Positions 23,818-32,856 of a DNA stretch of 42,717 nt are shown piece after piece. The number at the start of each line of letters is the position of its first letter. Position 1 is the stretch's first letter. The notes beneath the pieces were generated by a model that was given only the letters and a program-made list of their open reading frames with translations, did no database searches and was not told where the DNA came from. The stretch is from an uncultured Muribaculaceae bacterium (GTDB lineage Bacteria > Bacteroidota > Bacteroidia > Bacteroidales > Muribaculaceae): assembly GCA_910589095.1 (NCBI GenBank), contig CAJUSN010000003.1, positions 1 to 42,717 of the forward strand, in the 5' to 3' direction. Both the position numbers and the translations under genes were made by a program.

Positions 23818-24612
23818 TCAGGCTTGCCGGAGTTGGTTGACAATGTTGGTTAGTTCAATGAATTGCTCCACTGTGAGCTGTTCGGGTCTCATGGCAAGGA
23901 GAGGTGAATCGGGGAGGGTAGCGGAAGAGGGAAGCAGGCCGCGGAGGGAGTTGCGAATGGTTTTCCGGCGCTGTCCGAATGTGGTTTTCACCACGGTCTT
24001 GAATAGGCGTTCGTCGCATCCGAGGTCAGTTACTTCGTTACGTACCATTTTTATAACGCCGCTCTTTACTTTGGGCGGCGGGTTGAACACCGTTTCGCTC
24101 TCCGTAAATAGGTATTCCACGGAGTACCAGGCTTGAAGCAGCACGCTGAGAATCCCGCGGGCTTTTGTGCCGGGGGCAGCAGCCAACCGTTCGGCCACTT
24201 CGCGCTGAAGCATCCCTGAACAGCATTTCACACGGTCCTTGTAGTCAAGCACGTGGAAGAAAATCTGCGAGGATATATTGTAGGGGTAATTGCCAATGAC
24301 ACAGATATGAGGGTCGGCGGGGAACACCTTGTCAAGGTCAAGTTGAAGAAAATCGCCCTCGATTATTCCCCCTTGTTCGGCAAGGAGGGGGTAAGCTTCG
24401 CGGAGGTAGGCGATGCTTTCGCCGTCGATTTCGGCCACTTTTAGATTGTGGCCATCCTCAAGGAGGAACTGAGTGAGCACACCCATGCCGGGCCCCACCT
24501 CAATCACTCCATAATCAGTGTATTCGCTTAATGTTGATGCAATTCGGCGGGCAACGGAGAGATCGGTTAAAAAATGCTGTCCTAAAGCTTTTTTGGGGCG
24601 TACTTTCTGCAT
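23818..24612 (-). CDS. rsmA: 16S rRNA dimethyladenosine transferase
   Basis: A 264-residue RsmA (KsgA). It dimethylates two adenines near the 3' end of 16S rRNA using S-adenosylmethionine, as a late step of small-subunit assembly. Motifs are KALGQHFLTD at 8-17, the SAM-binding VIEVGPGMGVLT at about 36-47, and NYPYNIS at about 107-113 with the catalytic NPPY-like sequence (here NYPY). It is the first gene of an operon with mgtE, two bases apart. A -7 element lies at 24632-24639. Confidence 0.97.
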   Translation of the reverse strand: MQKVRPKKALGQHFLTDLSVARRIASTLSEYTDYGVIEVGPGMGVLTQFLLEDGHNLKVAEIDGESIAYLREAYPLLAEQGGIIEGDFLQLDLDKVFPADPHICVIGNYPYNISSQIFFHVLDYKDRVKCCSGMLQREVAERLAAAPGTKARGILSVLLQAWYSVEYLFTESETVFNPPPKVKSGVIKMVRNEVTDLGCDERLFKTVVKTTFGQRRKTIRNSLRGLLPSSATLPDSPLLAMRPEQLTVEQFIELTNIVNQLRQA

Positions 24613-24631
24613 GGTTGGAAATAATTTTATG

Positions 24632-24639
24632 CAAATTTA
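24632..24639 (-). promoter_or_regulatory. -7 element upstream of rsmA
   Basis: TAAATTTG on the minus strand, 20 bases before the rsmA ATG. No -33 TTG stands at the right distance (the nearest are 14 and 25 bases away), so the site is only half supported. Confidence 0.45.
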
Positions 24640-24964
24640 CTCTTATCTGACTACAAATTTATAACAATACTTTTACAATTCAATGCTCCGGATGGATTTA
24701 TGAGATGAAATATGTAATTTTGTTTGCAGACATTCCAATTAAATGTCTTCATCAGATGATTTAACATTTTCAGTGGCATCACTGCCAATGTTTGTTTCGG
24801 CGGCTTTTATGGGTCATGCGCCAAGACTCATCGCTCACGATGCCCACATCGCTCCCTCCTCAACTTGCGATATCAATCGCAAACTGCTCTGAGAATAAAT
24901 TTAATAAGTTTCTTAGCCGAGGATTTAACCATTTCATCACATACCATAACCGAAAACAGTTTTT
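24640..24964. other. Divergent gap between rsmA and the S1/P1 nuclease gene
   Basis: A plus-strand -7 match, TAATTTTG, lies at 24715-24722, giving a leader of about 235 bases before the nuclease ATG if used. A 49-codon frame (24743-24892) lies in that leader but has no recognisable features. No other gene or structure was seen. Confidence 0.4.
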
Positions 24965-25765
24965 ATGAAAAGATTCACATTCGCTTCGCTGCTTATGGTG
25001 TTCATTGCATCGGTGGCAATGGCATGGGGCCAGAAGGGGCATGACACAGTTGCGGCGATTGCCGAGCGACATCTGACTCCTGCCACAAAAGCAGCCTTGG
25101 ACTCTATTCTTTCCGGCCGTTCAATCATTTATTGGGCCAATTGGCTTGACAATGCCAGCCACACGCCCGATTATGCCTTTACCAAGACGTGGCATTACAA
25201 GAATGTTGACGAAGGTGTTCGCTACGAGGAGGCTCCTGCCAATCCAGCCGGTGATGCTGTTACAGCCATAAAGTCGCAGATCGAAACGCTGAGAAATCCC
25301 TCGGTTAAGCCTGAGGACGCCGAGCTGGCAGTGAAAATATTGGTCCACATTGTGGGTGACATGCATCAACCTCTCCACATGGGCCATGCCACTGATTTGG
25401 GCGCTAATCGCATAAAAGTGAAATTCTTTGGCCGCGAGAATAATCTTCATTCAGTGTGGGACTCGCGAATACTTGAGAGCGGCCATGCCTGGAGCTATAC
25501 GGAGTGGGCTGATCAACTTGATCGGCTGAGCCCGTCGGAAGTGGCTGCGGTGACTGCCGGTTCAATCGATGATTGGGCTCGCGAAGCACTACCCATAGCC
25601 GAAAGCATATATAAATCTATGCCCGAAGGATACAGCTTAAGCTACAATCAGGTGGCTGAGTGGACGCCTGTGGTGGAGCAACAGTTGCTCCGTGGCGGAT
25701 TGCGTTTGGCGCGCGTGCTCAATTCAATCTTTGATCCGCAGATGGCGGCCGATTCACCCTATTGA
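24965..25765 (+). CDS. Secreted S1/P1-type nuclease
   Basis: A 266-residue protein with a signal peptide ending at Ala20, so the mature chain starts at Trp21, as in P1 nuclease, where the N-terminal Trp amine binds zinc. The other zinc ligands line up: His26, Asp62, His77, His128, Asp132, His138, His162 and Asp166. The motifs HIVGDMHQPLHMGH and NNLHSVWDSRI hold the core. Enzymes of this family cut single-stranded DNA and RNA and remove 3' phosphates outside the cytoplasm, probably for nucleotide scavenging. It is monocistronic with a downstream terminator (25844-25872). Confidence 0.94.
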   Translation: MKRFTFASLLMVFIASVAMAWGQKGHDTVAAIAERHLTPATKAALDSILSGRSIIYWANWLDNASHTPDYAFTKTWHYKNVDEGVRYEEAPANPAGDAVTAIKSQIETLRNPSVKPEDAELAVKILVHIVGDMHQPLHMGHATDLGANRIKVKFFGRENNLHSVWDSRILESGHAWSYTEWADQLDRLSPSEVAAVTAGSIDDWAREALPIAESIYKSMPEGYSLSYNQVAEWTPVVEQQLLRGGLRLARVLNSIFDPQMAADSPY

Positions 25766-25843
25766 CGTAATCGCGCTGTCGCACAAGTTGTGTAGCAGTG
25801 TGAAAATTACCTTATTGGTAGACAGAAAATGCCGATTGACTTG

Positions 25844-25872
25844 ACCGTTCGGTCCAATTTGGGCCGAACGGT
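25844..25872 (+). terminator. Terminator of the S1/P1 nuclease gene
   Basis: ACCGTTCGG (25844-25852) pairs with CCGAACGGT (25864-25872), with three more inner pairs and an AATTT loop. The tail TAATATTATC is not a clean T-run. Confidence 0.6.
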
Positions 25873-26257
25873 TAATATTATCTCTGTTAAAGTTGGTTAA
25901 GTGGATGGAATTGATTAATTTTGCCGAAGTCTTTTCATGCGGTGGAATCTCTTGTGGGTTCTGTCGCTGTGATTGGGCTATTATATTTGGCTGATTCCAT
26001 TTGTCAGGCCTGGTAGCAGACTCTTGATGCGTTTTGTAGGTCAACTTACTGCTTGAGAGTGGGTTAATGTGGCTTGTTGAACAATGAGAGGACTGCATTT
26101 GAGCTTGCATGACGGTGTTTTGCGCAACAGTTGGGTCCAAACTTAGACGTGAAGAGCTGTCAACGCCGGAAGATAGATGGTGTATCAGTTGCATTTAAAC
26201 AAAATAATTACCTTTTACGTAGTTAATCCGGAAAAAACTACATTATACCATTTGCTG
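25873..26257 (+). promoter_or_regulatory. Long G/T-rich leader region of the exopolysaccharide operon
   Basis: No coding features are convincing here. On the plus strand a -7 match, TATATTTG, lies at 25982-25989, about 270 bases before the first gene, without a clean -33 TTG. From about 25880 to 26170 the plus strand is visibly rich in G and T, unlike the neighbouring genes. Other possible -7 sites close to the ATG (TACCTTTT near 26211) are poorer. A long untranslated leader that could be folded or regulated is inferred. UpxY/UpxZ-type antitermination genes are absent. Confidence 0.4.
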
Positions 26258-27061
26258 ATGAAATTGATAAATAGAATTTTCGGTGCATTTGCTTTGACTT
26301 TGTTTTTGGCAACCTCATGTTCCACTCCCAAGAAAATTACCTATATGCAGGGGTTTGATAACGGGGAGGTGCAGGCTGTAAAGGAACAACGTCGAATAAC
26401 CGTAGAGTCGGACGACGCGCTTGCCATTGTGGTTAGTTCCAAGGATCCGGAACTCGCTGAGGTGTTCAACCTTCCGGTGGCACAGCGGCGAATAGGAATG
26501 ACAGCCAGTGGCTCTTCGTCGAATTCAGTGGCCGGCTCCTATACAGTGGCTCCTGACGGAACCATCAATTTCCCTCTACTTGGCGTTTTGCGTATCGGCG
26601 GCCTCACGCGAGTGGAGGTGGCAAAACTTGTGGAGAATGAACTTATGAACCGTGGTTTGCTGAAGGATGCCGTGGTGACGGTTGAGTTCATGAACGCAAC
26701 CATATCAGTGCTCGGTGACGTGGCGCATCCGGGAGAGTATACGATTGACCGCGACAACCTCACCATTCTTCAGGCACTCAGCAAAGCCGGCGACTTGAAC
26801 ATTACCGGTTTGCGCGACAATGTGCTGGTGGTGCGCGAAGAGAACGGCAAGGATGTTGCCTATCGCGTAGACCTTACCGACACTCAGAATCTAATGCAGT
26901 CACCGGCTTATTACATGCAGCAAAACGATGTGGTGTATGTTGAGCCGAACGACACCAAGAAACGTCAGGCAACCGTGAACGGTAACACAGTCCTTACGCC
27001 TTCGTTCTGGCTGTCGGTTGCATCGCTGCTCACAACCATTTCGGTTCTCATCTTCAAATAA
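26258..27061 (+). CDS. Wza-like polysaccharide export lipoprotein
   Basis: With the ATG at 26258 the protein has 267 residues and a lipobox Ala-Thr-Ser-Cys (Cys21); the upstream in-frame Met at 26177 would give an unlike-family N-terminus. A Poly_export domain (YTVAPDGTINFPLLGVLRIGGLT) is followed by an SLBB-like domain (ATISVLGDVAHPGEYTIDRDNLTILQALSKAGDL), then a C-terminal hydrophobic helix (FWLSVASLLTTISVLIF). The family forms the outer-membrane channel for capsule or exopolysaccharide. It is the first gene of the export module and precedes its Wzc-like partner by 81 bases. The last helix could span the outer membrane, as in Wza. Confidence 0.93.
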   Translation: MKLINRIFGAFALTLFLATSCSTPKKITYMQGFDNGEVQAVKEQRRITVESDDALAIVVSSKDPELAEVFNLPVAQRRIGMTASGSSSNSVAGSYTVAPDGTINFPLLGVLRIGGLTRVEVAKLVENELMNRGLLKDAVVTVEFMNATISVLGDVAHPGEYTIDRDNLTILQALSKAGDLNITGLRDNVLVVREENGKDVAYRVDLTDTQNLMQSPAYYMQQNDVVYVEPNDTKKRQATVNGNTVLTPSFWLSVASLLTTISVLIFK

Positions 27062-27142
27062 ACAAACACGCTGCCGGAATCTAATGGTTGCCGGCTGACC
27101 GGAGAAAATAAACATCTTATTGACAAGAGATTCATCATAATT

Positions 27143-29530
27143 ATGTCAGAAGAAAAAATTGAAAAAGACAAGGTTGCCGAAGCGGCCCAGGTGAAAATAA
27201 CCGATATAATCTTCCTCACACTCAAGCGGTGGCCCTGGATATTGCTTTCGCTTGCCGTGTGCATGGGGCTCGCCGTGTTGTATATCATGCGCACCGCTCC
27301 CACTTACATGCGTTCGGCATCAGTTGTGATTAAAAATGAGTCGAAAGGCAGCTCGGTATCGCCTGAGATAGATGCGTTTTCCAGCATGGGATTGTTTACC
27401 TCCCAATCCAATATTCAGGATGAGATCAATAAAATACTCTCGCCCGACGTGATGGAGGAAGCTGTGAAGCGTCTGAATCTTGATCAAACTTACACCATTG
27501 GCGGTCAATTCCGCGATGATGTGGTGTATGGTACCTCTCTCCCCATCAAGGTGAGCTTCCCCTCACTTACTGAAACGGGAAGCGCTACTGTGAAAGTGGA
27601 AGTGGCCAAAGATGGTACTTACACACTCTCGGACCTCTCCTTCAATGGCGATCCTGCCAAGCCACAGTCAAAAGGGAAGGTGCGTTTAGGCCAGCCCACC
27701 GCCACCACCGGAGGTAATGTAGAGGTTACCACAACTCCTTATTTCGTTCCGGGCACGGCTTACGAAATCAAGGTTTCCCGGGTGCCTTTGAAGACGGCCG
27801 TGGCAGCTTATCAGGCAAAGCTGACCGCCACGCTTAAAAACGATAAGGGCAACACTATCGTAATCTCGGTTACGGACCAGTCGCCCCAACGAGCCGAAGA
27901 TATCATTAACACTATTATAAATGTGTATAATGAAAAGTGGATTGAAAACCGCAACCAGATTGCGGTTAGCACCACTAATTTCATAAACGAGCGTCTCGGC
28001 TCGATTGAAGGTGAACTTGGGAATGTTGACCGCGACATATCCTCATATCAGAGTGAGCATCTGATTCCGGATGTGCAGCAGGCGGCAGCCATGTATATGA
28101 GCGACAGTCAAACGGCATCTGCGCAAATTCTTGCACTCAGCAGCCAGTTGCAGATGACCCGCTACATGCGCTCGTATCTTACCGATGAGGCTAACAAGAA
28201 CCATGTGCTTCCGGTGAACTCCGGAATCAACAATCCCGTCATCGAGGCTCAGATCACGGAATACAATAATCTGATGATACAGCGCAATAATTACGCGCAG
28301 AACTCATCCGATAATCACCCCATCATCAACGACCTTGATGCCAAATTGGCAGGACTTCGTCAGTCGATTATCTCTACTGTGGATAATCAGGTGACAGCGC
28401 TCGATACTCAGATGCGTGACATTCAAGGGAGCAAGAGCCGGGCCACCGCTCAAATTGCCGCAAGCCCGAACCAAGCCAAGGATCTGCTTTCAATGGAGCG
28501 TCAGCAGAAGGTGAAGGAGTCACTCTACCTGTTCCTGCTTCAGAAGCGTGAGGAAAATGAGCTTTCGCAGGCTTTCACCGCTTATAACACTCAGATTGTG
28601 AACCGCCCCACCGGTCCGGATGCTCCCGCAGCTCCGGTGCGCAATAAAATCCTGCTCATGGCTTTCGTTATTGGCTGGATTATACCCTTCGGTGTGAACT
28701 ATCTGCTTGTTACAAGCAACTCTAAGGTGCGTGGTCGCAAGGATATCGAGGCTCTGAGCTTGCCCTTCCTTGGCGAGATTCCCTCGCAGAAAGCCCACAA
28801 GGGCGAGTCGGCCGACGGCCGTGTCGTGGTTAAGCATGGCAAGCGCGACGTTATCAATGAGGCATTCCGTGTGCTCCGCACCAATCTTAGCTTCATCACA
28901 TCGAAGGATGCGGGTTGCAAGGTGATAATGGTGACATCGTTCAATCCCGGTTCAGGTAAAACTTTCGTGGCCATGAACCTGGCTGTCAGTCTGGCGTTGA
29001 ATGGCAAGAAAGTTCTGGTGATCGACGGTGACATGCGTCGCGGTTCCACATCGGCTTATGTCGGATCTCCTTCGAAAGGTATGAGCAATTATCTGGTTGG
29101 CGAGTCGGACAATGTAAATGGCTTGATTGTAAGCGACACCATCATTAAGGGATTGGGCGTGCTCCCGGTAGGTACAATTCCTCCCAACCCTACGGAGTTG
29201 TTGGAATCGCCGCGCTTTGCAGAAATGATTGAAAATCTGCGCCAGGATTACGACTATATTTTCGTTGACTGTGCGCCTATCGAGATGATGGCCGATGCTC
29301 AGATTATTGAGAGCGTTGTTGACCGTACCATCTTCGTGATCCGTGCCGGATTGCTTGAGCGTTCCATGCTTCCCGAGCTTGAGCGCATCTATCAGGACAA
29401 GAAGTATCGCAACATGGGCTTGGTGCTTAACGCCACTGAAGCCGAAGGTTCACGCTACGGCTATAAATATGGCTATGGTTACGGTTACGGTTATGGAAAT
29501 TATAGCCATTACACCTCAACAGAGAAATAA
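27143..29530 (+). CDS. Wzc-like polysaccharide co-polymerase and BY-type tyrosine kinase
   Basis: A 795-residue inner-membrane protein. It has a Wzz domain with a first membrane helix at about 34-50, a long periplasmic coiled region, a GNVR-like segment near 450-510, and a second helix at about 515-535. The cytoplasmic BY-kinase domain has Walker A FNPGSGKT (600-607), Walker A' VIDGDMRR (626-633) and a Walker B near 705-712 that reads IFVDCAPI instead of the common DTPP. The last 27 residues carry nine Tyr in a Gly-Tyr repeat, the autophosphorylation cluster. It controls polymer length and export with the Wza-like channel; the PHP phosphatase encoded next is its likely antagonist. Confidence 0.93.
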   Translation: MSEEKIEKDKVAEAAQVKITDIIFLTLKRWPWILLSLAVCMGLAVLYIMRTAPTYMRSASVVIKNESKGSSVSPEIDAFSSMGLFTSQSNIQDEINKILSPDVMEEAVKRLNLDQTYTIGGQFRDDVVYGTSLPIKVSFPSLTETGSATVKVEVAKDGTYTLSDLSFNGDPAKPQSKGKVRLGQPTATTGGNVEVTTTPYFVPGTAYEIKVSRVPLKTAVAAYQAKLTATLKNDKGNTIVISVTDQSPQRAEDIINTIINVYNEKWIENRNQIAVSTTNFINERLGSIEGELGNVDRDISSYQSEHLIPDVQQAAAMYMSDSQTASAQILALSSQLQMTRYMRSYLTDEANKNHVLPVNSGINNPVIEAQITEYNNLMIQRNNYAQNSSDNHPIINDLDAKLAGLRQSIISTVDNQVTALDTQMRDIQGSKSRATAQIAASPNQAKDLLSMERQQKVKESLYLFLLQKREENELSQAFTAYNTQIVNRPTGPDAPAAPVRNKILLMAFVIGWIIPFGVNYLLVTSNSKVRGRKDIEALSLPFLGEIPSQKAHKGESADGRVVVKHGKRDVINEAFRVLRTNLSFITSKDAGCKVIMVTSFNPGSGKTFVAMNLAVSLALNGKKVLVIDGDMRRGSTSAYVGSPSKGMSNYLVGESDNVNGLIVSDTIIKGLGVLPVGTIPPNPTELLESPRFAEMIENLRQDYDYIFVDCAPIEMMADAQIIESVVDRTIFVIRAGLLERSMLPELERIYQDKKYRNMGLVLNATEAEGSRYGYKYGYGYGYGYGNYSHYTSTEK

Positions 29531-29573
29531 TAAGCTGTAAGTTTAAGATTTATAATTCGGTCTGAAAAGATTC

Positions 29574-30299
29574 ATGGGACTGCTCGGCGGTATAAAGAAA
29601 CTATTCGGAGGTCAAGATAAGCCTGAAAGGTACATTCTTGACGGTCTTACCGATTGGCATTCCCATGTGTTGCCTGGCGTGGACGATGGTTCTCCTGACA
29701 TGGAAGTGTCGCTGCGCATACTGGATTCATTCGGTCGCAGAGGTGTGCGTGATCTGTGGCTCACCCCTCACATAATGGAGGATTTTCCCAACACCACGGA
29801 GCATCTCCGCAATAGGTTCAAAGAACTTTGCGAAGCTTACACTGGGCCTGTCCAGCTACACCTTGCTTCGGAAAATATGCTTGACGGTGTGTTTGCCGAG
29901 CGTCTGAAAAACAAAGATTTTCTGCCGATTGGGCGTAAGGGCGACATGCTGCTGGTGGAGACCTCATATTACACTCCTCCCACCGGACTTGACGAGATGC
30001 TTTTTTCCATCCGGTCGGCCGGCTTGACTCCGTTGTTGGCTCATCCTGAGCGTTACCGCTACATGGATTTCGAACGCTATCGGGAACTATCCCGCCAGGG
30101 TGTGAAGATGCAATTGAATCTCATGTCGCTGATGGGCCATTATGGTCCGGAAGCAAAGGCCAAGGCCAAGTGGCTTGCCAAGGAGGGGATGTACTTCTGC
30201 ACTGGCTCTGACATACACCATCCGGCTCATATCCCCATATTGGACATGGTGAGCCCCCGAATGGCCACTAATCTACAGGATATAGCTTCGAACAGCTAA
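29574..30299 (+). CDS. CpsB/YwqE-type tyrosine-protein phosphatase (PHP fold)
   Basis: A 241-residue protein of the PHP metal-dependent family. Metal ligands are His29 and His31 in DWHSHVLPGVDDG, Asp37, His66 in TPHIM, Glu100, His157 in LAHPERY, and Asp213 and His215 in GSDIHH. Proteins of this kind remove phosphate from the Tyr cluster of BY-kinases that drive capsule export, a type best known in Gram-positives but common in Bacteroidota. It lies 43 bases after the kinase gene, its expected substrate. The N-terminal dozen residues (MGLLGGIKKLFGG) may form a short amphipathic membrane-binding helix. Confidence 0.93.
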   Translation: MGLLGGIKKLFGGQDKPERYILDGLTDWHSHVLPGVDDGSPDMEVSLRILDSFGRRGVRDLWLTPHIMEDFPNTTEHLRNRFKELCEAYTGPVQLHLASENMLDGVFAERLKNKDFLPIGRKGDMLLVETSYYTPPTGLDEMLFSIRSAGLTPLLAHPERYRYMDFERYRELSRQGVKMQLNLMSLMGHYGPEAKAKAKWLAKEGMYFCTGSDIHHPAHIPILDMVSPRMATNLQDIASNS

Positions 30300-30306
30300 A
30301 TTACAG

Positions 30307-30314
30307 TAATTTTG
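30307..30314 (+). promoter_or_regulatory. Possible internal promoter before the dehydratase gene
   Basis: TAATTTTG matches the -7 element, but no -33 TTG was found. A short hairpin, GAAAGCC with GGCTTTC (30341-30357), lies between it and the ATG; it has no T-run and may act on mRNA stability. Confidence 0.3.
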
Positions 30315-30389
30315 TTATCGAACCAATTCATTAAAATTAGGAAAGCCTGAGGCTTTCAATAAAACAGAATAATATAAATATCAATCCTC

Positions 30390-32324
30390 ATGCCTATCCG
30401 TTATATCAATCGCGCCGCATCGCGCTATTTCTCACGTCAGTCTTTGCCCTATTGGTCAATCCTGTTGCTTGACTGCTGTTTCCTATTAGGATCGGAATTT
30501 GCGGTTTATGCTTTGAATCATGGCGTAAACCACACCACAACCAACTTTTCCAAGGTTTTCCTCACCTTGGCCATATATTTGATTCCTTATATAATAGGAT
30601 TCCGCATATTCCGCACTTACACTGGCGTGATCCGCTTCTCGTCGTTTGTTGATTTGCGACGTGTGGGTTTTGCCATGCTTTTCGGAATGTTTGTGGATAT
30701 GTTCTGTCAGTGGGCATTAGGATTGTCGCATTGGCTCATGGAACTCCGCATCTCCGACTTCGTTCTGTCGGCTTTGCTTGCCACCGCTTTGATGTGGACC
30801 GTGAGAATATGGGTAAAGACACTTTACGACGCTACCACCAAACCTCATCGCAATGTGCGTGCATTTATTTATGGTGTTCGCGCAGGAGGAGTTGCTTTGG
30901 CAAAGAGCATCAACACGCAGGATGATTCTCCCTATGCTGTGACAGGCTTCGTTTCGGATGGCACTGATATGGTGGGCAAGCGATTGATGGATACGGTGGT
31001 TTATCCCAACGATGAGAATCTCATCAATGAGATGAAGCGCAATTTTGTAAAGGTACTTCTTGTTTCGCCCCTCAAAAGCGATAATTTGCGTAATAATGAA
31101 GAGATGGTGAACCGTTTGATTGAAGGCGGTATCCGCATTCTCATGATTCCTTCGGCCCAGGAGTGGGACGGGAAGAGCGAACTTAGCTATACGCAGCTCA
31201 AGGAGGTGGATGTCGAGGATCTTCTGCCCCGCGAAAAGATTGAGATTGACATGACAGCCGTCGGCAATCTGCTCCGTGGCAAACGTATTCTCATCACTGG
31301 AGCCGCCGGAAGTATCGGTTCGGAGATGGTGCGCCAGATAGCGCTGTTCGATCCTGCCGAACTTATCCTTGTTGACCAGGCAGAGACTCCACTCCATGAT
31401 ATACGATTGATGATGGCGCGTCGTTGGCCCGAAATCAAGGCACACACCATTGTGGGTGACATTGCCAACGAAGAACGAATGGAAGAGGTGTTCAGCGCTC
31501 ATAAACCTGAGTATGTGTTCCACGCGGCCGCTTACAAGCATGTGCCTATGATGGAGGATAATCCGTATGAAAGCATTGAGAACAATGTCAATGGTACGCG
31601 TATCATTGCCGATCTTGCCGTGAAATACGGGACCAAGAAGTTTGTGATGGTTTCAACCGATAAGGCCGTGAACCCAACAAATGTGATGGGATGCTCGAAA
31701 CGTATTTGCGAAATCTATGTCCAGGCACTGGACAAGGCGATAAAGGATGGTAAGGTTAAGGGCGAAACATGTTTCGTGACCACCCGCTTCGGCAATGTGC
31801 TTGGATCGAACGGATCCGTAATACCCTTGTTTGAACGCCAGATCAAGGCAGGCGGTCCCGTTACTGTGACGCATCCTGACATTATCCGATTCTTTATGTT
31901 GATTCCCGAGGCTTGTAAGCTTGTGCTTGAAGCAGGTACAATGGGCAACGGAGGTGAGATATTCGTGTTCGACATGGGCAATCCCGTACGTATAGCCGAC
32001 CTTGCCAAGCGAATGATAAAGATGAGCGGAGCCAAGGATATTGAGATAAAGTACACCGGTTTGCGCGACGGAGAGAAACTCTATGAAGAGGTGCTCAATG
32101 ACAAGGAGATAACCCTGCCCACATTCCATCAGAAAATCAAGATAGCTAAGGTGCGCGAGTATGATTACGACGATGTGAATGTGCGTATCACAACACTTAT
32201 AAGCACGGCCTCCACTTCCGACGACATGACCATCGTGGCAGGCATGAAGGCATTGGTGCCAGAGTTCAAGAGCCAGCACTCCAAATATGAGGCGCTCGAC
32301 CACAAGGACCAGGCCGCAGAATAA
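30390..32324 (+). CDS. Membrane nucleotide-sugar 4,6-dehydratase (CapD/WbpM/PglF-like)
   Basis: A 644-residue protein. Four hydrophobic helices fill about 20-135, then a CoA-binding-like Rossmann domain (about 150-280), then an extended SDR domain. The NAD-binding motif is GAAGSIG at 304-310. The catalytic region STDKAVNPTNVMGCSKR (422-438) has the Met-Lys pair (M433, K437) in place of the usual Tyr-Lys. The family turns UDP-GlcNAc into its 4-keto-6-deoxy form, feeding synthesis of amino sugars such as FucNAc, QuiNAc or bacillosamine for capsule or glycan initiation. It is the last gene of the export module and ends in a strong terminator. Confidence 0.93.
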   Translation: MPIRYINRAASRYFSRQSLPYWSILLLDCCFLLGSEFAVYALNHGVNHTTTNFSKVFLTLAIYLIPYIIGFRIFRTYTGVIRFSSFVDLRRVGFAMLFGMFVDMFCQWALGLSHWLMELRISDFVLSALLATALMWTVRIWVKTLYDATTKPHRNVRAFIYGVRAGGVALAKSINTQDDSPYAVTGFVSDGTDMVGKRLMDTVVYPNDENLINEMKRNFVKVLLVSPLKSDNLRNNEEMVNRLIEGGIRILMIPSAQEWDGKSELSYTQLKEVDVEDLLPREKIEIDMTAVGNLLRGKRILITGAAGSIGSEMVRQIALFDPAELILVDQAETPLHDIRLMMARRWPEIKAHTIVGDIANEERMEEVFSAHKPEYVFHAAAYKHVPMMEDNPYESIENNVNGTRIIADLAVKYGTKKFVMVSTDKAVNPTNVMGCSKRICEIYVQALDKAIKDGKVKGETCFVTTRFGNVLGSNGSVIPLFERQIKAGGPVTVTHPDIIRFFMLIPEACKLVLEAGTMGNGGEIFVFDMGNPVRIADLAKRMIKMSGAKDIEIKYTGLRDGEKLYEEVLNDKEITLPTFHQKIKIAKVREYDYDDVNVRITTLISTASTSDDMTIVAGMKALVPEFKSQHSKYEALDHKDQAAE

Positions 32325-32337
32325 TTAGGACTTATAT

Positions 32338-32383
32338 ATAGCAGGGGCTGAACCATCGGTATTTATGGTTCAGCCCCTGCTAT
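32338..32383. terminator. Strong bidirectional terminator
   Basis: A perfect stem of 17 bp (32339-32355 with 32366-32382) and a 10-base loop, extendable with flanking AT pairs. It separates the plus-strand exopolysaccharide operon from the minus-strand TPR gene. Plus-strand tail TATTGTATTGT; minus-strand tail TATATAAGTCC. Confidence 0.85.
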
Positions 32384-32415
32384 ATTGTATTGTCGGGAGA
32401 ATGTGCTGAGAATTG

Positions 32416-32688
32416 TCAGGGATTCAGAAGGTCGGGGTTGAAGAAGTCAGCGATTTCCCGTGCTTGCTGAAGAGCATAAGCTGCCGGGGAGTCGGGGTCA
32501 ATAGCAACGGCGCGTGAGTAGCATGTCATGGCTTCCGATCGGTTTCCCAATCTCCATGCCAGCTTTCCGGCCACATACCATGCTTGAGCGTTCTCCGGTG
32601 CGGATGCGAGCAACGAGTCAAGCCGTTTGCGAGCTTCATCATAGTCACCGTTGGCGATAAGTGACTCAATATTTTCAGTTTTTTGCAT
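32416..32688 (-). CDS. Small TPR-repeat protein
   Basis: A 90-residue protein built of tetratricopeptide repeats: one helix pair near 7-30 (IANGDYDEARKRLDSLLASAPENAQAW) and a canonical repeat at about 36-69 (WYVAGKLAWRLGNRSEAMTCYSRAVAIDPDSPAAY). There is no signal peptide or membrane segment, so it should be cytoplasmic and bind other proteins. It is monocistronic. A -7 element TAAATTTG lies on the minus strand at 32796-32803, about 108 bases upstream, with no clear -33. Confidence 0.85.
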   Translation of the reverse strand: MQKTENIESLIANGDYDEARKRLDSLLASAPENAQAWYVAGKLAWRLGNRSEAMTCYSRAVAIDPDSPAAYALQQAREIADFFNPDLLNP

Positions 32689-32856
32689 TTTTTTAAAATT
32701 TTTCCGTGCGTGTGAGCGTTATAGTTTAAATGGGCGGTGTATTAGCCTGCGAAATTTGCCATATCCAAAAGTGAATGAGCGGCGTTCGCCCCCTGCAAAT
32801 TTACAAAAATTGGCCGGAGTAAAGGCTCGTGACTTTTGAAAAATATATAAATTAGT

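Noticed and set aside
22372..24136. Long plus-strand frames opposite mgtE and rsmA
   Set aside because: They are shadows of strongly acidic coding sequence on the minus strand (His, Val and Phe-rich translation) and overlap well-recognised genes.
24743..24892. A 49-codon frame in the leader of the S1/P1 nuclease
   Set aside because: It has no family features. Position after a -7 match is its only support; kept as a note, not as a gene.
25754..26194. A 146-codon minus-strand reading frame in the leader of the exopolysaccharide operon
   Set aside because: It is rich in Ser, Asn, Gln and His with no motif, overlaps a terminator hairpin and the end of the nuclease gene, and follows from the G/T-rich plus strand having few stop codons on the other strand.
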